Part shown: positions 35,586 to 48,300 of the stretch, piece by piece
Layout of the letters: each line of letters opens with the position of its first letter
Position numbering within the stretch: position 1 is the stretch's first letter
Origin: Leptasterias polaris
Lineage: Eukaryota > Echinodermata > Asteroidea > Forcipulatida > Asteriidae
Length of the DNA: 64,000 bases
Reading direction: 5' to 3'
NCBI GenBank assembly: GCA_037783415.1
Contig: JAZGTN010000017.1
Span: 3,168,501-3,232,500 of the forward strand
Translations under genes and position numbers: made by a program
The notes under the pieces: model-generated
The model's input: the letters and a program-made list of their open reading frames with translations, nothing else
What the model was told of the DNA's origin: nothing
The model's database searches: none

Positions 35586-36304
35586 TCAACATGAATCTGT
35601 AGCTCCTCCAGGCAGTAGAGAGATGTGTTCTGGGTTGTCCTCCCCATCCCTCCTCCCTCTCTCGTCCATGGCATCAGGTTCAGGATGCCCTGATGAACTC
35701 TGACCCTGCTGCTGTCCCGATCTCTGACCCTGCTGCTGTCCCGATCTCTGACCCTGCTGCTGTCCCGATCTCTGACCCTGCTGTTGTCCCGATGAACTCT
35801 GACCCTGCTGTTGTCCCGATGAACTCTGACCCTGCTGCTGTCTGGATGAACTCTGACCCTGCTGCTGTCTGGATGAACTCTGACCCTCCTGCTGTGAACT
35901 CGGACCAAGCTCCCTTACTATTGAATCGTGACCCTGCTCCAGTCCCAGTAAACGCAGACTGAGATCCCGTCCCGATGACCGCTGACCCTGTAAAGCAGTT
36001 TCAACTTCCAGGGCAGTTTGCGAAGACTCCAATGACCTCCGCCGACCCCTAGACTGGGATCGTTGCAGGACTCGGATGTACGGTGGGGGATCTGTCTGCT
36101 GCCCTCCATTGAGGAAGATGACAACGCTTTCATAAGATGGTGGCGGCACTTCGGTGGATGAGTGAGTTGGACCTGGGTGGGAGTGGTGCCGGCATAACTT
36201 CCGGCGCTGGCTGCGGGCGACAACATTATAGGGTGGTGGCTTATCTGTGTACATGCTAACTGAGCTCATGCGAGACAGACTTCGGCTGACTGTGGATGGG
36301 TTAT
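35586..36304 (-). CDS. Receptor-like gene, coding exon 13 (PPxY tail and stop)
   Basis: Starts DNPSTVSRSLSRMSS, has YTDKPPPYNVVA, TEVPPPSYESVV and TDPPPYIRVLQ, then an Arg/Ser-rich stretch. A repeat of GQSSSRQQQ (9-residue) and GQRSGQQQ (8-residue) units lies at about 35697-35895. It ends LLPGGATDSC and TGA at 35588-35586. The acceptor CTACAG at 36305 keeps phase 1. Three PPxY motifs in 54 residues suggest WW-domain partners. Confidence 0.88.
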
Positions 36305-39300
36305 CTGTAGAAACTGGAAAAGAATCAAATAAATTTAATATAAATGTATCTTACACCCAATTTCAAATACTCTTGCATTCCACACACAGGGAAATGGATG
36401 GCTCAAAAAAAAAGTTTTAAATTTTCAACAGATGCAAAAAATATTTAATGATCTGATGTTCTGTCCCTAGCAGAGTCATTCTCAAATGCTAAATGAAATA
36501 ACACACATAAACAGGTACATAAGTGTAAGAAAAGCAGTCAAGTGGAAATAAATAAATAGACATAGAGAGAGAAGAGAAGAGAAGAAGAGAGCACACAGAA
36601 AAGATAAGGGGTATAAGGGGTAAACAAGGAATAAGGAGACAAAGGGGGAGGGGTTGGAGGGAAGGGGTTGGTTGGACAACAACAAGTTGGAAACACAATG
36701 GACAAAATCTTAACTGGAAAGAGTGAGAAAAAGTAAATAATTACCGCAGCGGATGATATTGAATGGTCAGACAGTAGGGAGGGTTAGAAGAGAACACATA
36801 CGACATTTCAGTCGACAGAGGGCCCATCAAAAATGCTAACCACTCACCTAACAAGCTTTCTATTATTTCTCTCCGTCTCATCTGGCAATCGCATTCCGTC
36901 CCGCACCGATGAAGCTCTCGCTCCACCAACGACCGGCGAGTGTTCAAGGGGTAGAAACTACAGTTTTTCATTCTACAGCACACCCAAACCATCACCAGTA
37001 GTATCGCAATGGGTATGACCGTGATCAGCGTGTACGTTAGGTTGTTCAGGAACGAGTCGTCCTCGTAAGTTTCTGTGACAACAAAGAGAACAACTTTTCT
37101 ATGATGGTGTCACTATTCCATCGTTCACTGTGCTGGAGGACTTACATGCTTATGTCACGCACACATGTTACAAAAACTTCACGAACGTTGTACAACACAA
37201 CGCAACGCTTGGCGGCACTACGCGTACGTATCCTACATGTGCGTAGTGCCCCAGCATGGCCGACCTCCCGTATTGCTTGAGAAATGTGACGTCAGTCAGA
37301 AGGGTTTATCATCTTGGTTGGACCTTCTTAAGTGTCAATGTCTCCGTGTGTTGTAGAGTAGTGCCCGCACTTTGACTCACAAAATGGCCAGCATGGCAGA
37401 AAGTAGCTGCGTGTGATGTCAGTGGAAAGATCTAATAAATCATCTCCATGTTTGCATTGGACACCGTTATCAACACCATGTGACTTGGGTGTATTGCAAA
37501 CTGCACCAGATTGAAAAAAGCCAAACGGATGCGAATACGAGTTCCCTCAGTTAGAACATACACAATATACTGGAATACTCACGCATAGCTGCCAACATTT
37601 GAAAATTTCAATTCGTAATAAAACATCGTGGCATGTAAAGGCGTTTGACATGCACACAATTTGTATGATAAGTCCCGTCGACATACTTGCATGTCGTTTC
37701 CCCTTTTGTAGGGTGTCATGGCCGAGTGGTTACGAGCATTGGATTCAAGCTCTGGTGGTTTAGTCATCGGGGTGTGGGTTCGAGTCCCGGTCATGACGCT
37801 TGTGTCCTTGAGCAAGACACTTTGCTATAATTGCTTCTCTTCACTCAGGGGTATAAATGGGTACCTGCAAGGGTAGAGGTTGATATTGTGTTTGAAAAAC
37901 CCTTCGGAGCGCCATCACAGCAGCCCGGGCTGTATACTCCCCAGGGAGCTGAGAAAGATTAAAGGAATGTTATTGGCCCAATGACCAGGGCACTAATGTA
38001 AAGCGCATTGAGACGTTATTGTGAAATGCGCTATATAAGAACTAGTTATTATTATTATTATTATTTTGTGAAACTGTGATAAAAGCAAATTCATCACTGT
38101 ATTTACTACTGTAAAATTGTCCTTTCTGTTTACCTTTGGAAGCCATGGGAAACGATCAATATTCCAACAATTCTGACAATCGCGATGTACTACAATGTAG
38201 AAGACAGAACAGACTCGCGGTGTGCTGCATAGATTTTGACAGGTCGCCGAAAACATGTACATACGTATGCCGACCACACGTGTGCGTTTTATAATACTTT
38301 TACGTGTTCCTGGTATCCTGCAACGCACTTATATCGATACTATAAAAACCAAATGTCTTCAGTGTTCTTCCAGAGTGGTTCATAGTGATACAGTGTATAT
38401 AAACGGCATTTAAATGGCAAAGAATCGATTACTGTTTACAGAAAATCAAATACGAACAATTTGGTTGACTTTTCAAAGCTGAAAAAGAACGTTGCATTAA
38501 AAATAGTGGTTTTTTTTTTCTCTATGGCGATAAAGTTGAAATTCGTAATTTTTAACAAGCAATTCGTATTTTCGTAATTCATAGATAAATTCGTAATAAT
38601 TACGAAAAATTTGTAATAGTTGGCAGCTATGCTCACGGTCCCGGCTTCAATTCATATGAAACCCTGAAATCAGAAACATTTCTGAACCAATCAGAGGGCA
38701 CATTGTCTACAGATGGGGCGCATTGCACTGTTAAAACACTTCATTTTGAAATGAATATGGTTGGAGGAATATTTAAGTATGTAGCATGTTATGATCAATA
38801 TCCCTTGAAATTGTGTGGTTTTTGTGTAATTTCATGACAGAACACAGTCGGCTAATTTGTAGAACCAATTTCTTTGACTCCACAAAATGGCGGACCACCT
38901 ATTCTGCTGGTTGTATTTCAAGAGGCAAGTATGTTTTTTTAAATCACTACTCACTAATTACAACACACTGTAGGTGTTTTTGTGCATGAACAGGTTTCAA
39001 AAAGAGAGAGGAGTAATTCCAAACTGCACAATGTTGAGAGTTTTAAAGGCAATGTGCCCCTCTAATAATGACTTCTGTGTCAGGAATGCTACATAATGTC
39101 CGCAATGAAGAATTCAGAAACGTCAGACAGTAGGAGGGGTCCAAGAAAACACAAACTTCCTTTCAGGTGACAGAAGGCTCATCAAAGAATTTACCAGAGT
39201 AAACTCACCTACGTATTTGGATTCACAGTATGTGCCGGTAAAGTCAGCCGGGCATTTGCAGTTGTACAATTCATGGGTACCTTCACAGCTCCCACCATTC

Positions 39301-42300
39301 TGACAGTAGTGGTTTGGACATCCTATCAATCAAATTAACAAATGCAATAAAAATGTTGTTGTCCTTCATTATATGGCACGAATCTACCAATAAGGTGCTG
39401 AAGGCGCTGAAACATAGAGACAGACTTCCTAAGACAGGTCTTGAAGTTAATGAATTACGAGACCCATTTTTGTAGCACCTTTTAAGGGTTTAAAAGGTGC
39501 TGTAGCGCATTAAGCAGCCACTGCCAGAAACACCAGGGCAAACCCCTTCTCTAATAGTGATAAGTGAAACTGGGTTGTTTTGTGTGCATCACACAACACA
39601 CATGACCAATGGCTTTACATCCCATTACGGGAATGCTCCATTAAAGCCTTTCCGAGTTTGAGGCCTCAAACTCGGAATTCCACATCCTTTTTAATGAGAG
39701 ATGTGTTTACATTTGATCTACTTGTGCCAATTATACTTATCAGGTGCTTATCGGATTAGTAAGTTAATCCTCCAGAAGCAATGGATCGCTAGCTGGCTGG
39801 GAGTTTGTAAATCATAAATATCATACAGAAGACTGTTTTCTTCTTCTCAAATTCTAACAAATTGTTAATATGTACAAAAAGTTATCATAGTTTCGTTTTT
39901 CAATGATGAAAAAGGAGTAAATACGACCTGAGAACCGGTCTTGTACGTCGCTTGCGCTGCCATCGAAAAGGCCATGGTGCGTGCGCATTGATATGTATTG
40001 AATGGAAAATGAACCCAATTCGTTTTGATTCGTGTCAAGTAATGATGATTGTAACTTTTATTAAGAAACTGAGTAAAGATATTCAGTTGATTTTCTTATG
40101 CCAATTTGTATTTATTTATTTATTTTTAACCGCATAAAGAAACAGGCATTCGCGCAATGGTACACGGCACTATTTTTTCTCTGGCATAGTTCTATCATAG
40201 AGGTTCTATTTACACGCCGCGCACGACACATGTAAACCCATTGGCGCGCGGAAGTCACCGAACGTAAACTGCCTCGATCGGGCTGTGTGCAAAAGCTTTT
40301 TACCACGTAGCCAGCTGCATCTTCTGAGTGTGATCGATGAAGAGGGTGCACAGGCCTGGAATTTCATGGTGGCCACGGCGGCAGTAGTTGCCCTTGAGTT
40401 TTGGAAGATAAATACATGAACTAGCCTACCTTGTTGGGCTGTTAAGGCTCTCTTTTAAAAGATCTGTATAACGTGGAGGAAGCTAATTGGGTCCATGGTC
40501 TTAATATTCGCCATGACCCCACCAAAGTAAAAAACGCTTAGTTTTTCAAATTAAAGTGTGCAGTACGTACGTTTTCCCAGATTTTGTACGGGTTTTCATT
40601 AAAAATACGGATGTCAAGTTTTTCCCCAAAAATATGGTTTTCTAAATTTAACAAAGTGTTAAATGTTCTACTTCTATTTACCTGTAAATTTTACGTAATT
40701 CTTTGGTTAGTAAAGTTTGTTTAGTTTGTTTTATCATGAATAATCCACCGCTAGCACATACGACGACCAGCGAAAATACCCGCATGCGTATTTTTTTCCC
40801 ATGATGAACGTAGACAAGGCGTGAGTAACCTCGTTCATCCGGGGGGGGAAAATCATCTACCCACATTTTGCAATGGTTTCCAGTCATGCTGGTCATAGCT
40901 TTATGCTTGATATGACATGATACCAGTTTCATACCTGACACTGTCGCGTACCCTATTCTATACCGTTAACATACAATGGAAAAATGAAACGACGGACTAA
41001 AAACTATTCCATGTGTCTATTGTGTGTTGCGTTGGTAGTTCTTGTGTTTCGTTTTCGTGTTTGACGACGGCAGCAGGGGCAGTAAGACACACTTTTTTGA
41101 TGAAAATGCAAGCAAGCACCCACGGCCTACAACAGGCCATGAACGATACCAGCAAATTGTGGCCGATACGAGGAAAAAAGAAAACAAAAAACATGTTTGG
41201 TATGGACAACAAATTGCTGGCTGGCACTGCACAAAGGCAAAGCATAGCGTGTCTGTTTCACATGTTGGATGGATGAATGAAGAACACTACAAAAATACAA
41301 TGGACTGCATGCTCCATCCCCACGCTTCACTGGTTAAAAGTAGTACCAGCTTCATACACCTCTAAGTCCAGTTAATGGGATTAAAAGACCATGGTTGTCG
41401 AAGGGATTATAGAAGATAAGAGGTGGAAGTAGGTAAACATTGAAAAGGATGTGCTTTCTTTAATGGAGCTTTCCTGTAATGCCATAAAAGAAAAAACAAT
41501 AATGGTTAAGCGTCGTGCTCAAGGACACAAGTGTGAAGACTGGGACTCGAACCCACGCTCTGCTGATCAGAAACACCAGAGCCTGAGTGCGGTGCGGTGC
41601 GCTAGACCGCTTGGCCACAAAAAAAATACAAAAAATAACTCAAAACTCCATATACCAACAAATTATTGATAATACTAACAAATCAGTGTCCCACTGCCCA
41701 CTGTAAACAATGTAAGTCATGGAATCATGCACTTAACAGGGCAACGTAAGCAGAGAATTCTGTGCTTACTGCATCATAGAATCATGCACTTTTACAGGAC
41801 ATCGTAAGCTCAGAACTCAGCGCTTACTGCCTCATAGAATCATGCACTTTAGAGGGCATCGTAAATGCAGGACAAAGTAATGAGTACCATGAAGTTTGGC
41901 CCACTACCCTCATATCCAGTACCTGAATTGTCTCGCTGGCAAATGACTCCTGAGTACGGCCGTTGACAGAGGCAGTACCGTGTAGATACAGACGATCCCA
42001 GGCATGTCCCACCATTCATACAATAATGTTTTGGACACACTGTGTGGGAGATATAAGTCAAGACAATTTAAAGACAAGAAAATCTGAGCGTAGGTTTAGT
42101 AGCTTCTTGTACTTGCATCTCATTATTTATGGGCATCAGGTTGGCTCAGTGGTTTCTATCCCTGCCTTTCACCTCTGTGGACCCCAGAAGTGACTGATAT
42201 CCTTCTTCCAGGACTTGCTTTTTGTCAAGTAGCCCACCAGGCTAGTAAACTCTGTGCTTTACTTGCCCCCTGGAAGTTTTTGTATAATGGATGTATTTTC

Positions 42301-45300
42301 ATAAATGTATCTTCCTGAAGCATTAACAGCTGCAATCAACAACAGTTTAATGGTCAAATGTAGTTACATTTACACACTCAAAAATAAATTAACACATTTT
42401 CAAAATGCATTATTTACATCTGAAAAGGAAGAACTATGAGCATCATAAACAAGTAGATTGCACAGTTATTAGTGGCCAACAGGGGCAAGTAGATTGCACA
42501 GTTAATAGTGGCCAACAGGGGCAAGTAGATTGCACAGTTATTAGTGGCCAACAGGGGCAAGTAGATTGCACAGTTAATAGTGGCCAACAGGGGCAAGTAG
42601 AATCCACAGTTAATAGTGGCCAACAGGGGCAAGTTGAAACAAGTAGATTGCACAGTTAATAGTGGCCAACAGGGGCAAGTAGATTGCACAGTTAATAGTG
42701 GCCAACAGGGGCAAGTAGATTGCACAGTTAATAGTAGCCAACAGGGGCAAGTAGATTGCACAGTTAATAGTGGCCAACAGGGGCAAGTTGAAACAAGTAG
42801 ATTGCACAGTTAATAGTGGCCAACAGGGGCAAGTTGAAACAAGTAGATTGCACAGTTATTAGTGGCCAACAGGGGCAAGTAGATTGCACAGTTATTAGTG
42901 GCCAACAGGGGCAAGTAGATTGCACAGTTATTAGTGGCCAACAGGGGCAAGTAGATTGCACAGTTAATAGTGGCCAACAGGGGCAAGTTGAAACAAGTAG
43001 ATTGCACAGTTAATAGTGGCCAACAGGGGCAAGTTGAAACAAGTAGATTGCACAGTTAATAGTGGCCAACAGGGGCAAGTTGAAACAAGTAGATTGCACA
43101 GTTAATACGCCTCTCTTAATATTCATGCATGACGTCATAATTCTTACTTAAAATGAGGCTATAGGCGCGCGTCCGCCACCACTTGCAGTGGCTGCGCCTA
43201 TGGCCTCGTTTTGGGTTAGAATTGTGACGTACTCGAGCATAAATATTAAGAGAGGCGTATAGTGGCCAACAGGGGCAAGTTGAAACAAGTAGATTGCACA
43301 GTTATTAGTGGCCAACAGGGGCAAGTTGAAACAAGTAGATTGCACAGTTATTAGTGGCCAACAGGGGCAAGTAGATTGCACAGTTATTAGTGGCCAACAG
43401 GGGCAAGTAGATTGCACAGTTAATAGTGGCCAACAGGGGCAAGTAGATTGCACAGTTAATAGTGGCCAACAGGGGCAAGTAGATTGCACAGTTATTAGTG
43501 GCCAACAGGGGCAAGTAGATTGCACAGTTAATAGTGGCCAACAGGGGCAAGTAGATTGCACAGTTAATAGTGGCCAACAGGGGCAAGTAGATTGCACAGT
43601 TAATAGTGGCCAACAGGGGCAAGTAGATTGCACAGTTAATAGTGGCCAACAGGGGCAAGTAGATTGCACAGTTAATAGTGGCCAACAGGGGCAAGTTGAA
43701 ACAAGTAGATTGCACAGTTAATAGTGGCCAACAGGGGCAAGTAGATTGCACAGTTATTAGTGGCCAACAGGGGCAAGTAGATTGCACAGTTAACAGTGGC
43801 CAACAGGGGCAAGTAGATTGCACAGTTAATAGTGGCCAACAGGGGCAAGTAGATTGCACAGTTAATAGTGGCCAACAGGGGCAAGTAGATTGCACAGTTA
43901 ATAGTGGCCAACAGGGGCAAGTAGATTGCACAGTTATTAGTGGCCAACAGGGGCAAGTAGATTGCACAGTTAATAGTGGCCAACAGGGGCAAGTAGATTG
44001 CACAGTTAATAGTGGCCAACAGGGGCAAGTAGATTGCACAGTTAATAGTGGCCAACAGGGGCAAGTAGATTGCACAGTTAATAGTGGCCAACAGGGGCAA
44101 GTAGATTGCACAGTTAATAGTGGCCAACAGGGGCAAGTAGATTGCACAGTTAATAGTGGCCAACAGGGGCAAGTAGATTGCACAGTTATTAGTGGCCAAC
44201 AGGGGCAAGTAGATTGCACAGTTAATAGTGGCCAACAGGGGCAAGTAGATAGCACAGTTAATAGTGGCCAACAGGGGCAAGTAGATTGCACAGTTAATAG
44301 TGGCCAACAGGGGCAAGTAGATTGCACAGTTAATAGTGGCCAACAGGGGCAAGTAGATTGCACAGTTAATAGTGGCCAACAGGGGCAAGTTGAAACAAGT
44401 AGATTGCACAGTTAATAGTGGCCAACAGGGGCAAGTAGATTGCACAGTTATTAGTGGCCAACAGGGGCAAGTAGATTGCACAGTTAATAGTGGCCAACAG
44501 GGGCAAGTAGATTGCACAGTTAATCGTGGCCAACAGGGGCAAGTAGATTGCACAGTTAATAGTGGCCAACAGGGGCAAGTAGATTGCACAGTTAATAGTG
44601 GCCAACAGGGGCAAGTTGAAACAAGTAGATTGCACAGTTAATAGTGGCCAACAGGGGCAAGTTGAAACAAGTAGATTGCACAGTTATTAGTGGCCAACAG
44701 GGGCAAGTAGATTGCACAGTTAATAGTGGCCAACAGGGGCAAGTTGAAACAAGTAGATTGCACAGTTAATAGTGGCCAACAGGGGCAAGTTGAAACAAGT
44801 AGATTGCACAGTTATTAGTGGCCAACAGGGGCAAGTAGATTGCACAGTTAATAGTGGCCAACAGGGGCAAGTTGAAACAAGTAGATTGCACAGTTATTAG
44901 TGCCAACAGGGGCAAGTAGATTGCACAGTTAATAGTGGCCAACAGGGGCAAGTTGAAACAAGTAGATTGCACAGTTAATAGTGGCCAACAGGGGCAAGTT
45001 GAAACAAGTAGATTGCACAGTTAATAGTGGCCAACAGGGGCAAGTAGATTGCACAGTTATTAGTGGCCAACAGGGGCAAGTAGATTGCACAGTTATTAGT
45101 GGCCAACAGGGGCAAGTTGAGAAGAGGTGTTTACTAGCTCGTAGAATTGTTTTACTAGACAATGTACGCCGGGCTAGTGTTAAGGGTGAGTACTGGCTTC
45201 ACTGCCAAAAATGATGTGATTGGAGTAAATTGCAGTTTAAATTTAAACTATTTCCAAACTATTTTGCTTACAATTTTCTTTAAATAATGTTTTTACAACA

Positions 45301-48300
45301 AAAACTAAGTTGACTTCTTCATTTGTCCAGAGCCGTCAATATGTTTTCATTCTTGCAGCTGTTTTAACCCTCTTGCTGTCTGACCATTCAATACCATTCA
45401 CTGTGGTTTTGAATGATAGATAAGCTATGCCAGCCTTGCAATATGATACCATGAGGGAATGCATGTACACAGTACACAGTTAGTTCTGTGCACAGTTGTG
45501 CCACCATACACAACTTTGGCAGTTGAATTATTTCAAATGGTTGGTCAACTCACTTGAAAATGTTGCGAACAGTAGGAGGGTTAATGAATAATTAATCCTA
45601 AACACAAACTGTATACGTCACTTCGAGAAACAAAAAATCCCAAAACCAAGATTTGCCCACAGAGCACTGCATACAAACCAAAGCTTACTGGCTTATTGAG
45701 ATACATGTTGGTCACTTTATGAAAATGCTAAGCTTCAAACGGTCCGCCAGATAGGACACTTCATGAAAACACATAAGTTGCATCACAAGAGTTTGGCACC
45801 ATGGCAGCGTTATGTATATCGTTGGATAAAGTGGTGAATCATGATACGTCACTTCGTGGAAACACAAAATTGCAAATCTAGTGAATCATGCTAATAAGTG
45901 TAAAGGTCCTGAAACTTGCTAAAAATGTTAACCGTAACTAAAACATTGTTAATTTGTACAAAAAAAAGATTTCCAATTTTGTTTTTGTTTTTGGACAGGT
46001 CACTTTGTGGGAAACGGCGATGAAACCGTACCTTCCTCGTCTTGACACCGATCTCCAGAGAAGTTTGGCTGGCAAGAGCAGTGTGGGTACCCACTGATCA
46101 CCTCATGACACGTCCCACCATTGGCGCACCAATTCTCTGGACATAACCCTACAAGAGAAGAGAATGCCTTTTAAAGTGACTGATTCAAATCAATATTTGA
46201 AAAGAAACTAACTTTCCTGTACGACTACCAATCAAACATCATAAGCCGTAACCGAATGAACGGCTTCAGCAGTGGTTTTGGCTGGTACACCTAAAAGTCC
46301 TATTCTTCATTGTTGTTGCTGCAGCCAATGGCCATGGTAGTACCAATGGCCATAGCCAAAGCCAAAGCCAAAGCCGCTAATTCAAACAAATATTTATATA
46401 TTTATATTTTTCACCTGTAACTTCAGATTGTATAACGTGTCCATGTTGAAGGGGAAAATTACCCATATCGGGAAAAAAACAAAACAAAAAAACTCTGACT
46501 GACCTAGGCAGGGTTTCTCATCTGAATTATCACCACAGTGGTTTATCCCGTCACACTCGAAGGCGCTGGAGATACAACGCTTGTTGGCACACCAGAAATC
46601 AGAACACAGCTCGTGGCTCTCTGTAACACAGAATTTGTTTATTCAATCGTGGTTCTTGAAAACAAACCTGCAGCGAAAACTCTTCATCAAAATGGTTTTA
46701 CAAATTGTTGAAAAATTTGTGAAGAAAGCACAAATATGGCACATAAATAAAGCAATGATCAGAAACAGATTAAGTTCGAAAAATATTAAAGGAGCTGTAT
46801 CGTCATGATCACAGCAGGCCTCTAGCTGTGGATTCATGAACTCTCACCCAGTTAAAGCAAACGCGCACCCTCCCACCTTACCAAAAATATGGAGAGCGGG
46901 GGTCAGCATCACTAAGTGAGTAAGAGTTCATAATTCTGGGTACAGCCACAGGTCCGCTTTGATAATAATAATAATAATAAAACGTTCTTATATAGCGCAT
47001 TTCAGGACCAAAGGAGCTCTCAATGCGCTTAACAAATCAGTTAATAAACAACAGTCTGAACGTGTGTGATGAAAGAGCAGTCTATTGGAAACTGCTCTCA
47101 AATAAGTAGGTTTTCAGGCAGTTCTTAAATGATTCCTGTTTAGTATTAGAGCGCAGTGACAGTGGGAGGGCGTTCCATTGCTTAGGACCTCCACATGCAA
47201 ATGATCTTTCACCATAGCTCTTCATTTTTCCACGACGATACAGCCCCTTTAAGTACGATGGAATAGAAGGATACTTCTTCCTTGGTTAGAGAGCATTTCA
47301 AAAGTCAGAACAGTAGGTAACATTGAACCATTCCGTTGGACGTTCCATTGGAACATTTAAAATACTAATGTGCAAATTCACTCGTGTAGGATTGCTCCAG
47401 TACTACGGCACAATGATGCAGTCTTGCGGAACGTTCTGGTGGTATAATGGACAGCAGGCGTGTGCCAACAGAAACGCTCTTTGGTGTCTAAAACGTGTCC
47501 GACTTTTCAGACGCTCCCTTAAACATGACCAAAAACATACTTTGAAAAAGGTTTTTAGAGAATTTTTGGTAGTAGATGTACATTAGACTTCATGAAGTAT
47601 CTATACCAAGGTTCCCCATCAGCCAAACGTTCCAAAAAGTGACTAATACCAACAAAATCTCTCTCTTGTTTATATTTTTCAATCTGCCTGCATGGCCCAG
47701 GCTAACTCAGCGGGCCAGGTGAGTGATTGTCAGGAGTGTGTGCAAGAATGGGATCAGCTCGCAGCCTTTGAATGATGCCACGACCACAGCACTAACTTAT
47801 TTTCTATTCTCTTACCAGCTGTGGAGAAGAAGACAAACATTCCGGCTACCGTGACGTTCTGATTGAGCAGTTTATTGGTTAAACAGCGGACATACAACCC
47901 GTTGCCTGTAGAGATCATCTTCAGCATTGGGAACTGGTATTTATAATGGAGGGAGTGGTTCTTAGGAGCATCTGACGTGAGCCCATCGTGGATGTCCAGC
48001 GTGATGATGATGCTGTCTGCAAGGCAGGAACAGAATAAAAACACAGGTTGAGCAAACATTTAATTAACCAATGTTATAGTAGTTGCTTCACATTGAATAG
48101 AAAAACAGAAACTAAGGAAAGACATTAGAGGTAATTGCCTCCATGCCCCTGGTCATTGCCTTGGTGCCTTTTGAAATGTTCCTGTACAAAGCAAAAATTC
48201 CCTCTTAGAAAATTTCCCTTCACGTACTGTTACTACTACAACTTCTACTAATAATAATAATAGTACTTGGTTCTTATATAGCACACATATCCCAGTAGCT

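Larger units (their letters stand above)
39209..41922. other. Intron between EGF 4 and EGF 5: repeats
   Basis: Besides EGF 5 at its edge, this stretch holds a SINE fragment at about 39470-39660 (minus orientation words such as CACCAGGGCAAACCCCTTCT), a SINE head at 41505-41625 and a three-copy 57-bp repeat at 41717-41870. No extra exon is recognised. Confidence 0.5.

Noticed and set aside
37715..37797. Functional tRNA-Leu gene
   Set aside because: The cloverleaf is good, but it continues into a SINE body and an (ATT)n tail shared with other copies and with a LINE.
42405..45214. Many open frames up to 352 residues (QVDCTVNSGQQG and YLPLLATINCAI repeats)
   Set aside because: Produced by the 36-bp minisatellite, whose unit is a multiple of three and lacks stops in several frames. 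It lies within an intron.
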